Below, in pieces: positions 43,952 through 55,760 of a DNA stretch of 64,000 nt. Below the pieces are notes generated by a model, which saw nothing but the letters and a program-made list of their open reading frames with translations, was not told the origin of the DNA and searched no databases. Numbering within the stretch: position 1 is the stretch's first letter; the number at the start of each line of letters is the position of its first letter. The translations under genes were made by a program, and so were the position numbers. The DNA comes from Carposina sasakii (Eukaryota; Arthropoda; Insecta; Lepidoptera; Carposinidae), in assembly GCA_014607495.2 (NCBI GenBank), contig CP053153.1, positions 13,268,001 to 13,332,000 on the forward strand, written 5' to 3'.

Positions 43952-44052
43952 AAAGTACATATCGACAGTGGAAAGGCAAAAACGCTAAAGCGCCACCACG
44001 CCTGGTGGCGTTTTAGCGTTTTTGCCTTTCTACTGTCGATATTTACTACTTT
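43952..44052. other. Near-perfect 101-nt hairpin
   Basis: The arms pair over about 46 bp with only a few mismatches, with ATCGACAGT, GGAAAGGCAAAAACGCTAAA and GCGCCACCA on the left and their complements on the right. The 4-base loop is CGCC. It may be a small MITE or a source of small RNAs. Loop and arm length are close to a long microRNA precursor. Confidence 0.6.
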
Positions 44053-44644
44053 AAGCTATGAGGTGATTGAAGCACTTATATAAAGTAACCACCTACTGGA
44101 TTAATTTTAAATAGGAGATAAAAATACCTTTAAACATTTTCCGACTTGCTAGGCGCGCCATTACTTTTTACATATAACTTCTTTTGACAACCTTTAAAAC
44201 TAGACAACTGGGTTTATTATTTTATGCATCAAAAAATTAGACAGACTCGGCGAAAAAATTTAAATCGAGTGAGATTTAGGATTGTTTATCGTGTAGTAAT
44301 TTGTGGCTTCCCGTGACTTGTAACCTCTAGCTTTAGTATACAGTATGGCCACAGGTAAACACCAAACTTTAACCAACAAAGTCCATTAAAACTGCTCACT
44401 GCATTAGTCCAAGGTAGACTGCAACAAAAAGGCGGGATCTTGTTTATCTATGGGCGAGTTTGGCGCCCTTTTGCGCGCCCTCTGTCGGCAGATTATGGCG
44501 GATTGCCGCTGTCACCGGTTTTGCCGCCAACTTTTAATTACGACCATTGTGAGGAAAAAGTTTAACTTTGCGACGACAAAAGAACTTTTTCTAATGAAAC
44601 TTGGCCGTCGTCGCCTCCGTTATTTCCTATCTGTAGTTTGTAAG
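44053..44644. other. Non-coding with a GC-richer patch
   Basis: The patch at 44455-44545 (TTGCGCGCCCTCTGTCGG) could be promoter-like. No motif was assigned. Confidence 0.35.
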
Positions 44645-45172
44645 TATATTTTTTGTAAGGAATTTTGAAAGCGCTGATAACGTTTGTTTATATTTTATGG
44701 GACAATGTTAATTAAAATAAGCTAATGCAGAGAATAACTGGTTAATTAAACATTGGTAGGTACCTACTAGGTAGTTGGACCTCACACTACCACACAAGTA
44801 TTTTTGTTTAAAAAAAAAGGTTCTATTGTCATTATATTTGTATAAACCTTTGGACGAGAAAAACCAACAAAATAAAAAAAATATAGAACAACAATAATTA
44901 GATCACGGCAAAATATATTTTATGTAAGGAATTTTAAAAGCGCTGATAACGCTTGTTTATAAATGTAAATTAAATTATGCTAATATAGAGAATAAATGTT
45001 TAATTAAAAGTTGGTACTTACCTTCTAGGTAGTTAGACCTCACACTACCACACAAGTATTTTTGTTGAAAAAAGGTTCACTTGTCATATATTTGTATAAA
45101 CCTTTGGACGAGAAAAAACCAACAAAATTAAAAAATATAGAACAACAATAAATATATCACGACGAAACAAAA
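44645..45172 (+). repeat. Tandem duplication, two units of about 265 bp
   Basis: Unit 1 (44645-44913) and unit 2 (44914-45172) align almost throughout, with shared words such as AAGCGCTGATAACG, GACCTCACACTACCACACAA and ACCTTTGGACGAGAAAAA. Point changes and small gaps separate them, so the duplication is not very recent. It is not found elsewhere in the window. Confidence 0.85.
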
Positions 45173-45639
45173 GGATGAATATTGAAAATGGAACATTGAA
45201 TATTTCTTTATGTACCTAAGGCAGCAGCATCACACTTAAATGAGGATATTCCTTGTTAGTTGCATATTCCCGACCGGAACAAAGCTCGCTGTTTACACAG
45301 AAAACTGAGACACCGCCCTGCATAAATTGCAGAGCTCCATATAATTAAAAATCAACATTTACATTCAATTCCATCTTCACTTGCTATCAAGTTTGATGAA
45401 AATATATTTAAGTAAGTTTTCTAATTTTCTTTTACAACTTCATGTTTGTAAATGCTATAAATAAAAGTTGTAGGAATAAATATAAGTATAAGAGTAACAT
45501 AATTTATAAAATAATGTTTGAACATCTAAGTGCGTATCTTTCGAATGAATTTAAAAAGTTATGATACTTACTCTAATTATATAGATGGAAAACAACGCTT
45601 CAAAGAAGAATATTACTTGTCACATCCGTTTAGGAAGGT
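45173..45639. other. Non-coding stretch
   Basis: No gene seen. Confidence 0.4.
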
Positions 45640-45735
45640 ACATTTATTTATTTATTAGGGTAAATACAGTGTATCACATATTTTAATATTCTGTTACCTC
45701 TAAACCTGTATAGGTTTGTGGAGGCAATGACATCT
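45640..45735 (-). repeat. Repeat V, LINE-like tail, copy 1
   Basis: TTTATTTATTTATTAGGGTA starts it, and it then matches 59483-59577 in reverse over about 90 bp, including ACCTCTAAACCTGTATAGG. On the - strand it ends in (AAAT)n, as a retroposon tail does. Confidence 0.65.
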
Positions 45736-48149
45736 ATAGTCGACAAAGAAATTGCATCTGAAATCCTATCTGACTGAACTCTAGATCCAGTGCCTTGGCC
45801 CAAATTTCAAAAGCACTTCAGCTTAAGTTTTCTTATATGTACTTTAAATAGAAATACATTTCTTAGACTAAGATAACCTTTAGACGTTGTTAACTATGAA
45901 CTAAACAAACAAATCAACACTTTCGAAACAACAAAGATTTTTTCCGAAAGATGAAACGAACGATGTATAACGAACTTTAACAAATCTATTTCAAGAAAAA
46001 GCAAACTAACAAAGCTATAAAAGCGAAATAATAGTTATGGAAATAGTCTTTCATTTTCCACGAAAGAAAACTCCGGGAAACTACCGACAATATGAATGGA
46101 ACTATAATATTAGAAAAGTTTCGTCCGGGAAATGAGAAAACGTTGTACGAACTAGTTCGTCTAATACACGTAGTTATAAACTTGTTCAATATAATATCGA
46201 GAGGTATTTCTGTCTCTCTCTCTCTTACTCGGTATATTTGTGAGAGAGAGAGGCTATTTAATTGCATATTCTGCTGAATATGATTAAAGTCCAGACTGAA
46301 ACTACATAGTTTACTTTGAGCTGGGGTAAGCTAAATGGTATAATGCATGCGCACGAGAATGCAAATCTATGATTTTCAAAAATGTTGAAACATTGTAATA
46401 CTATTCATAAACTAAAATTGTCTTGTTTGACTTATGTAGAAGTTATATAAAATATAAGATAAAATATCCTGTAATAATAGAGTTAATGAACTTTAGTATC
46501 TACAAAACTAGCGGGATATCTGTAGAACAATAACAGGTAAATATCGATTACTTAAAGTTACTTTTTTCAAATTTCCACTAATTTAAATTGAGCGTAATAA
46601 GGGCAAGTAACTTCTTTATAAAATTAACTTCAGTCACGTAAGAAACATAAGGTAAAATCAAAACATTACAAAGCAACAAATCAAAGCGCCAGCGAGGAAA
46701 AAACTGTTTCGTTCAGTGTCCTTGAACAGAAATAAATGCGGTGAACTTGACAGTGCATGTGCTACCAAAATACTATATAAATATGACTATAGTACCGACT
46801 TTATATTAAAAACACCGGCTTTTTTAGAACTAAATAAAAATATATGCAATAGTATTCATACTACATAGACGCTAGCGCCAATGCTAGTGGACTTCTTAAG
46901 ATGGCAGGACTGTGTAGAACAACATACCTAACCATTATCTCTAGCAAAGAAAAAAAGGCTGGGCAAAAGTGTGCAGATTATGCACACACTTTTCATTAGT
47001 TGGTCTATTAAGTCCTTAATAGTAAGAAGCGAGCCTACCTCAGCTTTTCGGGCATATATTTTTAGGATAATGGGCATAACTAGTACACACATACACAATT
47101 AAAAGTCGGCAGATATGATATTTATCGTATTTTGTCACTTTTCTAATGCTTTTGTGGTTACAACCTATTGCTACCATTCCTTATGCGCATTTTATTTGCA
47201 CCTAATCTAAGCGATTGTTATGATAATAGCTGCATAGAACACGGCAGTATGAAATATTAGAGTCTTGGAAGTATCTACCGCTGGATTTAAAAAGTACTCT
47301 CACTCAAACTCAGGTGAACATAAACTAAGCTTTATATTTTGTCAGAACATTTAGTCAAAAATATTAGAGTTCTTAAAATATGTGTGACACTGTTTGCTCA
47401 CATTACTAGTAACTTATAAAAATGTACTTAACGTCACCTATATTACAGTACAATGCAGATTATTTTCAGTGCCACCTCTCTGTCATTTCCGTCCGTTTGC
47501 ATATAGTTCCTCGTTTCTTCGCGTCTAATACTATCTATGTCCAAGATTTGACTATTTAGCATAAACGCCGCGTAGCGACTACGGCGTGCTACGCGCTACG
47601 GAACTCGTAGCAACTTAATTGTTCTTAGAACGGAAATATAGGGGAAAATAAATCAAATATAATTCCGTTTGTTATCTTATTTTTAATTAAGGTAAATATT
47701 GTTTGTTGTGACATTGTTTTTATTCGTTAAATTCAAATTCAAATATTTTCTGAAAAGATATTTTATGTTTTATCCCAAGAAAGCACTATAAATATATTTC
47801 AAACATTCATCGTGCGACATGGCACTTATCATATTTGAATTGAGCTGAATTAAAACTAGCAAACAATATCTAGACTTTTAATTTGATCAATAGGTAGGTA
47901 CAATTATTATCTTCCTCCATATATTTTTAGATTTTTACCAATGAACTCGGAAGGAAACCAAAGGCTCCCCAATCACCTTGGCGTGAACCGAGCCCTCACA
48001 AAAAGCTATGTGTGTATATTCAAAACGTTTTTTTTTTGGTATATAAATTTTACAAAAAAATTCTCGTACCTGCATACTTCAGGCAGTTATGTACAAGAAT
48101 TCAGTCGTTTATCTTGAAGGCAATAAAAGATAGAGTACATAGGTAACGT
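45736..48149. other. Non-coding stretch
   Basis: AT-rich, no gene. A TCTC/GAGA inverted pair lies at 46213-46252. A GC-rich GTAGC-word patch (CGCCGCGTAGCGACTACGGC) lies at 47568-47590; it recalls the palindrome at 10734. Confidence 0.4.
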
Positions 48150-48415
48150 TCATAATAATAATAATAATAATTTATTTATTCCTAATACAAGTATAGTGAT
48201 GTTAAAACTTTTTTATATTATCGATAAAACTCAATGAAACTGCCCTTATGATATTTCTATCAATGATAGACTTCGTCAATATTATATTTAAAAAATAGCT
48301 AGGTATATGCGATGTATTGTTCCCCTTGCTATGTCTAATTATATCTTGACATACTTCCCTCCTTTCCTTCCTTTCACATACTCTACAAAATTCACGTCGC
48401 AATGTGTTAATTATT
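48150..48415 (-). pseudogene. LINE 3' end with (TTA)n tail
   Basis: On the - strand a 66-codon frame reads RREFCRVCERKERREVCQDI and ends IKKF. A stop and then AATAAATAAATTATTATTATT follow. A frame that runs straight to a (TTA)n tail is typical of a truncated non-LTR element. The family is not identified. Confidence 0.45.
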
Positions 48416-49030
48416 CATTATTATAATTAGAACATCTTTATTCATAACAAAAGCGGCATAAATTAAATTGCTGATAAAGTTCATTATTCCTCAGTGATTA
48501 ACTTTTTCCATTAAAAGGCCAAGTATCGATAAAAACTACATAATCCTTGTCAATATAAAAAATATAGGTATCTCACATTCGATCGCCAAATGTCTGCCCT
48601 ATAGTGAGTGACAGAGAGGGCCTTACCAGGAAATACCTCTAAACACCAAGATAAGAAAGAGACGAGCATACCATCAGAGTAGACATAAATTCAATGCAAT
48701 AACGTATTGTTTGGACTGTCATATTGGAAGCGTAGAATCGAATTTTATTATGATTCGATTTCATCGGCTTGACAAAACGAATTTTGTTGTTTTGTTTCCT
48801 CTTCTTGATATTCAATTTAGTACAGAAAACAACGCGAAAGGATACTACGATAATTTATTTAAAAAAAACCTCAAGCAAAATAAAAGCAGAATTAAAACAA
48901 AGTTGATATTAAAAAAAAACTTTCATTCTCGCGAAAGAGGATTATTAGCAGCTGTGTTTACACGATCTTTAAAGGAAGATGCTATTAAAGCTAAAGCTCT
49001 TGAGTAGCTATCTGAAAATTTGTAATTTGT
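48416..49030. other. Non-coding stretch
   Basis: An open frame at 48711-49007 (98 codons) has no recognisable motif and is judged chance. Confidence 0.35.
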
Positions 49031-49383
49031 TTATAAAGCGCCTGCTTGGGGCATTATAGTCGTAAGTATGTATGGTGCGGGGCAGAGGCACGGAGGAGGG
49101 GGGGAGGTACGTTCGCCGCTCGCTCCGTCACACGGCATCCAGTCACGTGCGACGAAGCCGCCTCGCCGCGCGCCTTACGTAACATAATCGATTCACGTTG
49201 CACCTATCGATCGTCCTATGCACATCACTATTCATCAGCTTTCCCGCGCATTTTCGAATTGATATTTTCCGAACGTCGCGCGTGCAGTGTTTTTTTTTTA
49301 CAGACCTTGGATTTTTAACGCAAACAGCCACGACAACAGGTTTGTTGAGTTTTTTTTTGTTTTTGACGTATTTCATCGTGAAA
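49031..49383 (+). promoter_or_regulatory. CpG-rich promoter-like block
   Basis: A TATAAAG lies at 49032-49039. It is followed by a donor-like GTCGTAAGTATG and a run rich in G and CpG to about 49190, with a CACGTG box at 49143. ATCGAT and TCACGTTGCACC occur further on. A T-run ending ACAG at about 49302 could be an acceptor. The open frame below starts 80 bp later. Confidence 0.4.
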
Positions 49384-49521
49384 ATGAACCGGTTCGATTG
49401 CGCTAAATCGCTTAGACATTTAGAAAGGTCATTACTCCCCGCGGCACGCGAGCAAGACGCAGCGGCACAGAATGTAGAGCGCTATACTATCGACGTCTTT
49501 TTTAGATGGATGAATAGATAG
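49384..49521 (+). CDS. Short open frame after the CpG block, unknown
   Basis: ATG lies in a good context (GTGAAAATGAAC). The 45-residue product begins MNRFDCAKSLRHLERSLL and goes on with PAAREQDAAAQNVERY. It is hydrophilic and GC-richer than its setting, and it could be a first coding exon or a small peptide. No donor or domain is convincing. Confidence 0.3.
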   Translation: MNRFDCAKSLRHLERSLLPAAREQDAAAQNVERYTIDVFFRWMNR

Positions 49522-50611
49522 ATGTCTAAAAAAAAATTATAGTGTTGTCGTAGGTAAATAAGTAAAGTTACAAACAAATAACTGTGCTAGATAAGTCACA
49601 ATAAGGTACAGTTCCCATGGTAGGTCTACATACATTATTTTAAACCTTTGTGAAGTCGTGCAAATTTGTTTAACAATACCAAATTTTTAAAAATCATTTC
49701 AAAATGTACAATATACTTACTTACATTTCCAAAATCTCACTACTTACTTTTAATTTACAAATGCATGTTATGGTTTTAATTTAAACTTATAGAAAAATTA
49801 AATTATTTAGGTTTCCGGATCAATTTTAAAAGCAACATAACTTTTATCTTATCATTTACAATAGATTACATTACGAACAATATTTTGAACCTAAATGTAA
49901 TAATCAAAAGAAAGTTTTCTCATTGGCAGGACCGTTATCGCAAAGCTAAAGTTTACATAACATAGTAAACTATGCCACCAAAGATTACGAATTGTATGAA
50001 CAAATAAATTCAATTAATCATATATTTTTGTTTATATTTTACGAAACATTATAACGTTACTTAAATATTTATTTACTTTTCGAAAAAAAAAATAGCACAT
50101 GATTTTTTTTTAACCCTGGGTCGTTGTAAATTGTATTAAGTACTACCTACCTATATGCCGGGGAATACCCTATTAGTGTGATTTAATTCGTTTCATCCTT
50201 CCTATTCTATCATTAGCTATGTCTCTTTTGTACCTGATTACATTTATATTGACCGAATATAACATAGTACCTATAGTACCTACACTTCTAATTACATCTC
50301 TTTGTAATCAAAATCGCGCATGACTAGCGGCTGCCTACAGTTTTGTCCGCTCCGCCTAAACTTTAGAATTTTCTTTTCTTCCGTTCCCGTGGGAAGGTCT
50401 GTAAATCCTTTCTTAGTTCCAGCACTCGCCAAAGAACATACATACCACATCTTTACTTCCTGAAACCAGTAGGTTCAGCTGATGTTACTAGCTCGGTAAC
50501 GCAAAAGGTTTTAAGCACGTCATCATGATCATTAAGATTTTGTAAGATCATGTATCAATTGTTTAAAATCTTGTATCTTGTAAACACCCTGTATAAAAAT
50601 TATATTTATAA
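49522..50611. other. Non-coding stretch
   Basis: AT-rich, no gene. A degenerate Helitron-like end (GACTAGCGGCTGCCTACAG) occurs at about 50322. Confidence 0.4.
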
Positions 50612-50829
50612 CTAGTGGACGCCCGCGACTCCGTCCGCGTGGACTGCAGAAAAAACAAAATGTCGAAATTATCCGGGATAAAAACATTTAATAATAAAAT
50701 AGCCTATATATTAAGTGGGACCTGTGACAATATATTCCTGAAAAACTGCATCGAAATCGGTCCAGCCGTTTCTGAGATTAGCGTGCACAAACATCGATCC
50801 GTTACAATTTTATTATAGGTATGTATAGA
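50612..50829 (-). mobile_element. Helitron copy with internal deletions
   Basis: Both ends are present: CTAG at 50612-50615 with the GC hairpin (GACGCCCGCGACTCCGTCCG) and the 5' end ATGTATAGA at 50821-50829. Two internal pieces are missing relative to 35794-36103, leaving 218 bp. Confidence 0.8.
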
Positions 50830-51248
50830 TACCTTTATATCACTATTTTGAGACTGTGTCTCAAAGATAAAGCTCTATTATGTTTAAAACTCCGTGTTTG
50901 CTCTCTTCGTGACAAATAAATTGGATTTTCTTCCTAAAAGGCTAAAAGGGCCGCATTGTGCAATTTCCCGAAAGCAATTTATTTTCGTAATACTTGTAAT
51001 TTTGGTAAAATTCCCTCACAAATTCCACAGATGTTTTTTTTTACATAATTTTCATCAATTCTTACTGTTGTGTTTAGATAAGACTTCGATTTTTGCATGC
51101 CACGTTACTAAGGTACATAATTAGAATTTTATAACCTCTCTGAAGATAGACACCTGTTTGTATTTATTGCTTTGATCGATATGAGTACCTATATTTTTTC
51201 ACTTACTGTTAATTAATGTATAAAACTCGCATTGCCTTTCGCCTTCCT
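50830..51248. other. Non-coding stretch
   Basis: No gene seen. Confidence 0.4.
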
Positions 51249-51545
51249 GCACGCGCATGATGAGAGCGAGATATCTCACTTTTAAACGTCAAATCCACAG
51301 AGCTAAGTAATAACTAGACAAGGCAAGTGTTTCTACTTGGTGTATAAAAAGGGATTGCAAACCACTTCTATCAGCCCTAATTCATTCAGTTCTGGCTCGA
51401 GAACGATTGTTTATTCTAATTCTTTAAGTCTATTTTTACATGCAAAGGAAATACACTTAGTTTATCTAGTTATTAATAGCTCTGTGAATTTGACGTTTAA
51501 AAGTGAGACATCTCGCTCTCACTAAATTCATCATACGGGTGCTGG
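51249..51545. mobile_element. 297-bp fold-back element
   Basis: Outer arms GCACGCGCATGATGA and TCATCATACGGGTGC pair, followed inward by a long pair with AGCGAGATATCTCACTTTTA, AACGTCAAATCCACAGAGCT and AATAACTAGA and their complements. The left arm lacks about 8 bp found on the right. The loop is unique sequence. There is no transposase. Confidence 0.75.
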
Positions 51546-51997
51546 TAGATAAGTATAAAATATTTCTATATCCAGTTAAATCAATTTTTAGGGCATATAA
51601 ACTAACAACATACTTCTATTTGTCGTTTAGGCTAAACTTCAGGATAATCCATATAATTATACTATAAAATGGTCACGTTAAACCCTTATTTAACTAGCTG
51701 TGGATAACCCGGATCAACCCCAATTTAAATATCTCACTGTTTTTTACTTTACGATTTTTTTAAAGCAACGACGAGCTACATATCGATAGCTTAAATCGAT
51801 AGGCCTGTAGTAAAATATCGGGGTCACAGCATACTCGATACTCGCCGATAACAAGCGGGTCGACGTTTGATAGTAGTGTAAATAAAAACACGTGCTGGAA
51901 ATACTACTAGTTCTGTTTACTGTTTAAATTGATATTCCTGTTTTCGTGTTATTGGTTTACAGTCTGTTGCTGTAGTTGGTAGTGATATCCTCCGCGC

Positions 51998-52120
51998 GTC
52001 CTAGTGAGTCCTATCCGCCGCGCCATAGGGTTCGAATCCCGGCAGGTGCAAACATGAATATCGATGCTTGTTATACCTTAAATTAGACAACACGCATGTG
52101 TACGTGCGAAGTCTAGTTTA
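51998..52120 (+). repeat. tRNA-derived SINE fragment, second family
   Basis: A B-box-like GGTTCGAATCC (52029-52039) lies in a sequence that ends CCCGGCAGGTGCAAACATG. A-box-like sequence is weak. It differs from the SINE at 137 and 17985. Confidence 0.4.
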
Positions 52121-52755
52121 TTAAGTTTCAATTAGTGATCATCACTATGAACAGTCAAATGGCTGCAGAGCCTCGTTTGGCATAGGGATGCGAATCTTCG
52201 TGAGTTTACTGCGGAAAATTGAAGTCCTAATCGTTGCATTTTTTTTAAAACTTGCATACATGTTTCCTACTGCTCAATAATTGTATTGGGTATGTTTTAT
52301 ATCTTACTGGCAACCCGCCCCGCTTCGCACGCGTGGAATGCTGATCATAAGAAACCTTCCTTTTTAATCACTTTATAAAAATAACCGCATCGAAATCTGT
52401 TGTGTAGTTTGAAAGATCTAAGCATACATAGTGACAGACAGACATCGGGAACGACTTTGTTTAATACTAAGTATTTTATGATGATGCTATGAGTTCTAAA
52501 AGACTTCTATCTTTAATTTACCTATCAGATCATTGTTGAATACTGGATCCACATAAAAGGAACCTTGATAATAGCCCAAATACCTCTATATCTCCTAACG
52601 TGCACGAAGCCTGTCTGGACGCTGCAAAAAATGAAAATCAATACGTTGCCGGGAACGTGTATAATTGGAAAAATCTCTCGACGTTGAAAGCCATAAATTT
52701 TCACTTTTATCCCGTGTTATAACGTTTTATTCTGTGCTGTTTTTTTTTAATTCAG
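52121..52755. other. Non-coding stretch
   Basis: No gene. A T-run with AATTCAG at the end (52741-52755) is a possible acceptor for the frame below. Confidence 0.35.
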
Positions 52756-52760
52756 TGGAA

Positions 52761-52862
52761 ATGCGGACCTCAATTATGTATTTAGTGATAGTGTGGATAT
52801 TATTGTTATTTTATGTTGATTGTGAAGGAGTTTGCACTAATGTTAGAATTTTTACCAATTAG
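52761..52862 (+). CDS. Short frame with a signal-peptide-like start
   Basis: After an acceptor-like TTTTTTTTAATTCAG, an ATG opens a 33-codon frame. It reads MRTSIMYLVIVWILLLFYVD, then CEGVCTNVRIF. The short basic start, the long hydrophobic core and a small-residue site (CEG) fit a secretion signal. It could be the first coding exon of a secreted protein; no strong donor follows. T-rich DNA gives such frames by chance. Confidence 0.2.
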   Translation: MRTSIMYLVIVWILLLFYVDCEGVCTNVRIFTN

Positions 52863-53231
52863 GTACTTAAATTAAATTAGGTACTATGAAAATCTAAGTT
52901 TATACCAATACTAGTTATATACCAAAAATAATATTTTCAGATTTTATTCCAAAATATTAATCTCACCAAGCTACACAATATAAAAATCCCGCGATGAAAA
53001 AGGGAAACAGAAAGTTGCAATTTTATTTTTATTATCTAATAAATGTGGCATAACGGCCATGGTCGTGGAGGTTTTATGCGCTGGACATAAATTTTAATTT
53101 AGAACACTTTCATGAGTTACGACTCATATCAACTGCAATTAGCGACTCTGCAGTTAGTCCTAACTAATGCTGTTTTATGAATAATTTGGTGTTTGACAAC
53201 GTGGTGGTAGCCTGGCCTTAGGCAACATACA
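52863..53231. other. Non-coding stretch
   Basis: No gene. A CATGAGTTACGACTCATAT-type palindromic word (AP-1/CRE-like) lies near 53111. Confidence 0.35.
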
Positions 53232-53608
53232 TACAGGGTGCTTTCAACGTTCCCGAAGACTACGGAATCTCTTCATCATCACGATCATTTTTCTCCATGG
53301 AAAGTGCATACCTGTGAAGTGTCTGGTTCCCAAGATATTAGGGTCCAAAGTTGAGTAAATAGACTGCGTTTTCTGCATATATATTGAGGCGCGTGGCAAG
53401 ATTTTTTCACGAGAAATAATTAATATCTTTCTATGAAAAAACTAGCATAAACACTGGACAATATAATTTCGCTCGATCAAAAAATTAATTTAAAAAATTT
53501 AAAATATTTACATCGTTTCCCAGCATTTTTTTTGGAAAAAACTTACTTTATTTGATGTATAGAGTACGTACCCTTCGTTAAGGGTGGCAACGAAAAAACA
53601 TCCTGTAT
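53232..53608 (+). mobile_element. CAGGGTG-end element, family 1, copy e
   Basis: It starts TACAGGGTGCTTTCAACG and ends CGAAAAAACATCCTGTA, 377 bp, with TA flanks. The part that reads ATTTTTGGTCGTCAACG elsewhere is shortened at the start. Confidence 0.85.
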
Positions 53609-53696
53609 ATACTCGGCTGTGTTCTCAAAAAGGTATGAACTACAGGATCGCGAAGGAGATAGCGGATTAGAGGATACCTTTAGCATAGCATCGCTG

Positions 53697-53810
53697 ACAA
53701 GTTGCTAGCTCATCGCCTGGGAGAACGCCCCGTCGACCCTTACGACATGCACGGATGGAGATGCAGTTGATGTATTCTAGTGAAGCCCCTCATCAGCACA
53801 GGCATTAGGG
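53697..53810 (-). repeat. Repeat W, copy 3
   Basis: Reversed copy: AGCTCATCGCCTGGGAGAAC, then GATGCAGTTGATGTATTCTAG at the other side. It matches 25063 and 41128. Confidence 0.55.
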
Positions 53811-54436
53811 AAAGTAAAGTCATTTCGCGATCGAATCGATAGAGGTTTGTCACCGAATCAAATCGCTATCAACCGGTCATCAATAAAATAAGTACTTTAG
53901 GCCCTTTGTTGAGTTATCTACCTCCTATATAATTGTCGTTTATGTTTTTACTATCGCGCCCTAGATATAGCCCCATACAATGTTGAAACTAGTTACAGGT
54001 ACATCATCTTTTGTTGTCTTCACTTTCACTGGTAATATTTCCGCTTTCTACACAGAAGGAATTTGCATTTTAAAACAAATATGTAATACAAATCCTTTAC
54101 TCATATGTTTTGAATAAAATATGTATGTTTTATTTTGTATTTAGTATATAGTAATTTAGGCATGAGTGAATAAAGTGATTAAATCATTTTTCAAAAGATA
54201 GCAACTTTAAGGCACAATTTTGTGATACATACTATCTGAATAGAATTTTATGTTGTTATACAAAATATGTAGTATTGACACCTAAGGATGGGCGCAGGGT
54301 TGCCACAAGATCTTTATTACTTTAATTGAATAACCATATCTAAAAGAGTATAAGTTTCTATAGCTTAAAAACTCCATCGTTTGATAAATTTTTTTATGTA
54401 CAAGTAAATAAAATTACCTACACGCAAGATAACCTA
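53811..54436. other. Non-coding stretch
   Basis: No gene seen. Confidence 0.4.
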
Positions 54437-54710
54437 CATATATACATATAATCACGCCTTTATTCCTTACGGGGTAAGCAGAGCACCAAGGGCCGATAGG
54501 ACCACATGGTGCCACTTCTGACCAATTTTGAGGGTATAGTTGAGAGGTACATTACAAGTTCGGTTAGTAGTGACAGGTGGTCAGCCCATCGCCTACAAAA
54601 CACCAAGACCTTCTTGTCCCTCTACTGACTTGTACAGTATGCTCCGGGAAGAGACGCAGCTGTAGTATTATACGTTTTTTTTTTCACTCCCAGAGCAGCA
54701 TAGAAGAACC
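54437..54710 (+). repeat. Repeat Z, copy 4 (longer form)
   Basis: From ATACATATAATCACGCC through the Repeat Z core and its extension (GACAGGTGGTCAGCCCATCG to GAAGAGACGCAGCTGTAG). It matches 38700-38917 in reverse. Confidence 0.7.
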
Positions 54711-54784
54711 TACCTTTTCCTTTTTTTCATGTAACTCAATGGTTCACATGACACGGCTGTGTCACGTCCCAAAATAGGGTAGGC

Positions 54785-54925
54785 TCATGAGGGAAATTCT
54801 GCAACCACGTCTAGCATAGCTAGATGTAAACGATCAGTGACATGTAGCTCATCGCCTGAGTAAACTCCCCTGAGTTCCTTAATCGACTCTTGCGACATGT
54901 ACGGACGAAGACGCAACTGATTTAT
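54785..54925 (-). repeat. Repeat W, copy 4
   Basis: The - strand has an open frame with SQESIKELRGVYSGDELHV and DRLHLAMLDVVAEF. It aligns with the other W copies at GCTCATCGCCTGAGT. It is probably a LINE 3' coding region. Confidence 0.5.
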
Positions 54926-54927
54926 TC

Positions 54928-55196
54928 TACAGGGCATAACAAAAAGGGTAGGTATGTTAAGCGAAAGGCAATGAATATAACCCATTATAAAGAAGCTATT
55001 ACCAAAATTTAAGACTCGAAATCACATGTTTCTTTTTCAAGATTGTATGAACTTGTCTGACTTGTTTAGAAATTCTCCATACTAACTGGAAAAATAAACA
55101 TTTGATTTCGAGTCTCAAATTTTGGGAATAGGTTCTCTATAGTGGGTTATTTTCATAGCTTTTCGCTTAATATACCCCTTTTGTTACACCCTGTAT
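54928..55196. mobile_element. CAGGGTG-end fold-back, family 3, copy 1
   Basis: The ends are TACAGGGCATAACAAAAAGG and, inverted, TACAGGGTGTAACAAAAGGG. The arms stay paired over about 85 bp (GACTCGAAATCA, ATAACCCA). It matches 57681-57900. TA lies at both edges. Confidence 0.75.
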
Positions 55197-55539
55197 AAGA
55201 CCAGTATCAGCACAAGACTAAAATGACTATTCTTTATTAACTCTAAATAAAGATGGCGAGGCAACCCTAGACTTACTTGCCAGACAAGGCGGCGAATACG
55301 CACTTAGCATTATAGAGAGCGATTCACCGTATAGTTCCTATGGATTATGGCGCTAGTTACTATGTGCACGACTACATTATCTGTGTAACTGCATACAAAA
55401 AATGTTAGTTTCGAAATCAGGCATAGGAGTAATTCTATGAAACGCACTCTACGACGACGTGCACTGTACTAACAGTTGTACGTATACTTCGTCTGACAAG
55501 TGCCGACTCATTGATGCCCACGTGTTTCTTCTTTAGCCT

Positions 55540-55675
55540 ATTGCAGTCCACTGCTGGGCGTAGGCCTCCCCCAGGGCACGCCACAAGATAGCCATGGGGG
55601 GTATTTGCCCATAGTCACTACGCTGGGCAGGCGGGTTGGTGACCGCAGTTTGTATTTTCGGACTATGTTGTCAGT
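55540..55675 (-). repeat. LINE 3' tail, reversed
   Basis: ATTGCAGTCCACTGCTGGGC to TTGGTGACCGCAGTTTGTAT matches the tails at 25560-25700 (+) and 38535-38670. Confidence 0.7.
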
Positions 55676-55760
55676 ACGTGTTTCTTATAGCCCTCTTTAC
55701 TATATGTATAGGTAGTATTAAAATTTACCCTATAGTATGTATAATGTTTTTCAAAATTAT

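Noticed and set aside
46186..46277. GAGA/TCTC inverted run, possible GAGA-factor site
   Set aside because: It is a simple-sequence run with a short loop. No adjacent promoter feature.
48711..49007. 98-codon + strand frame
   Set aside because: AT-rich with poly-Lys and poly-Asn content, and no motif.
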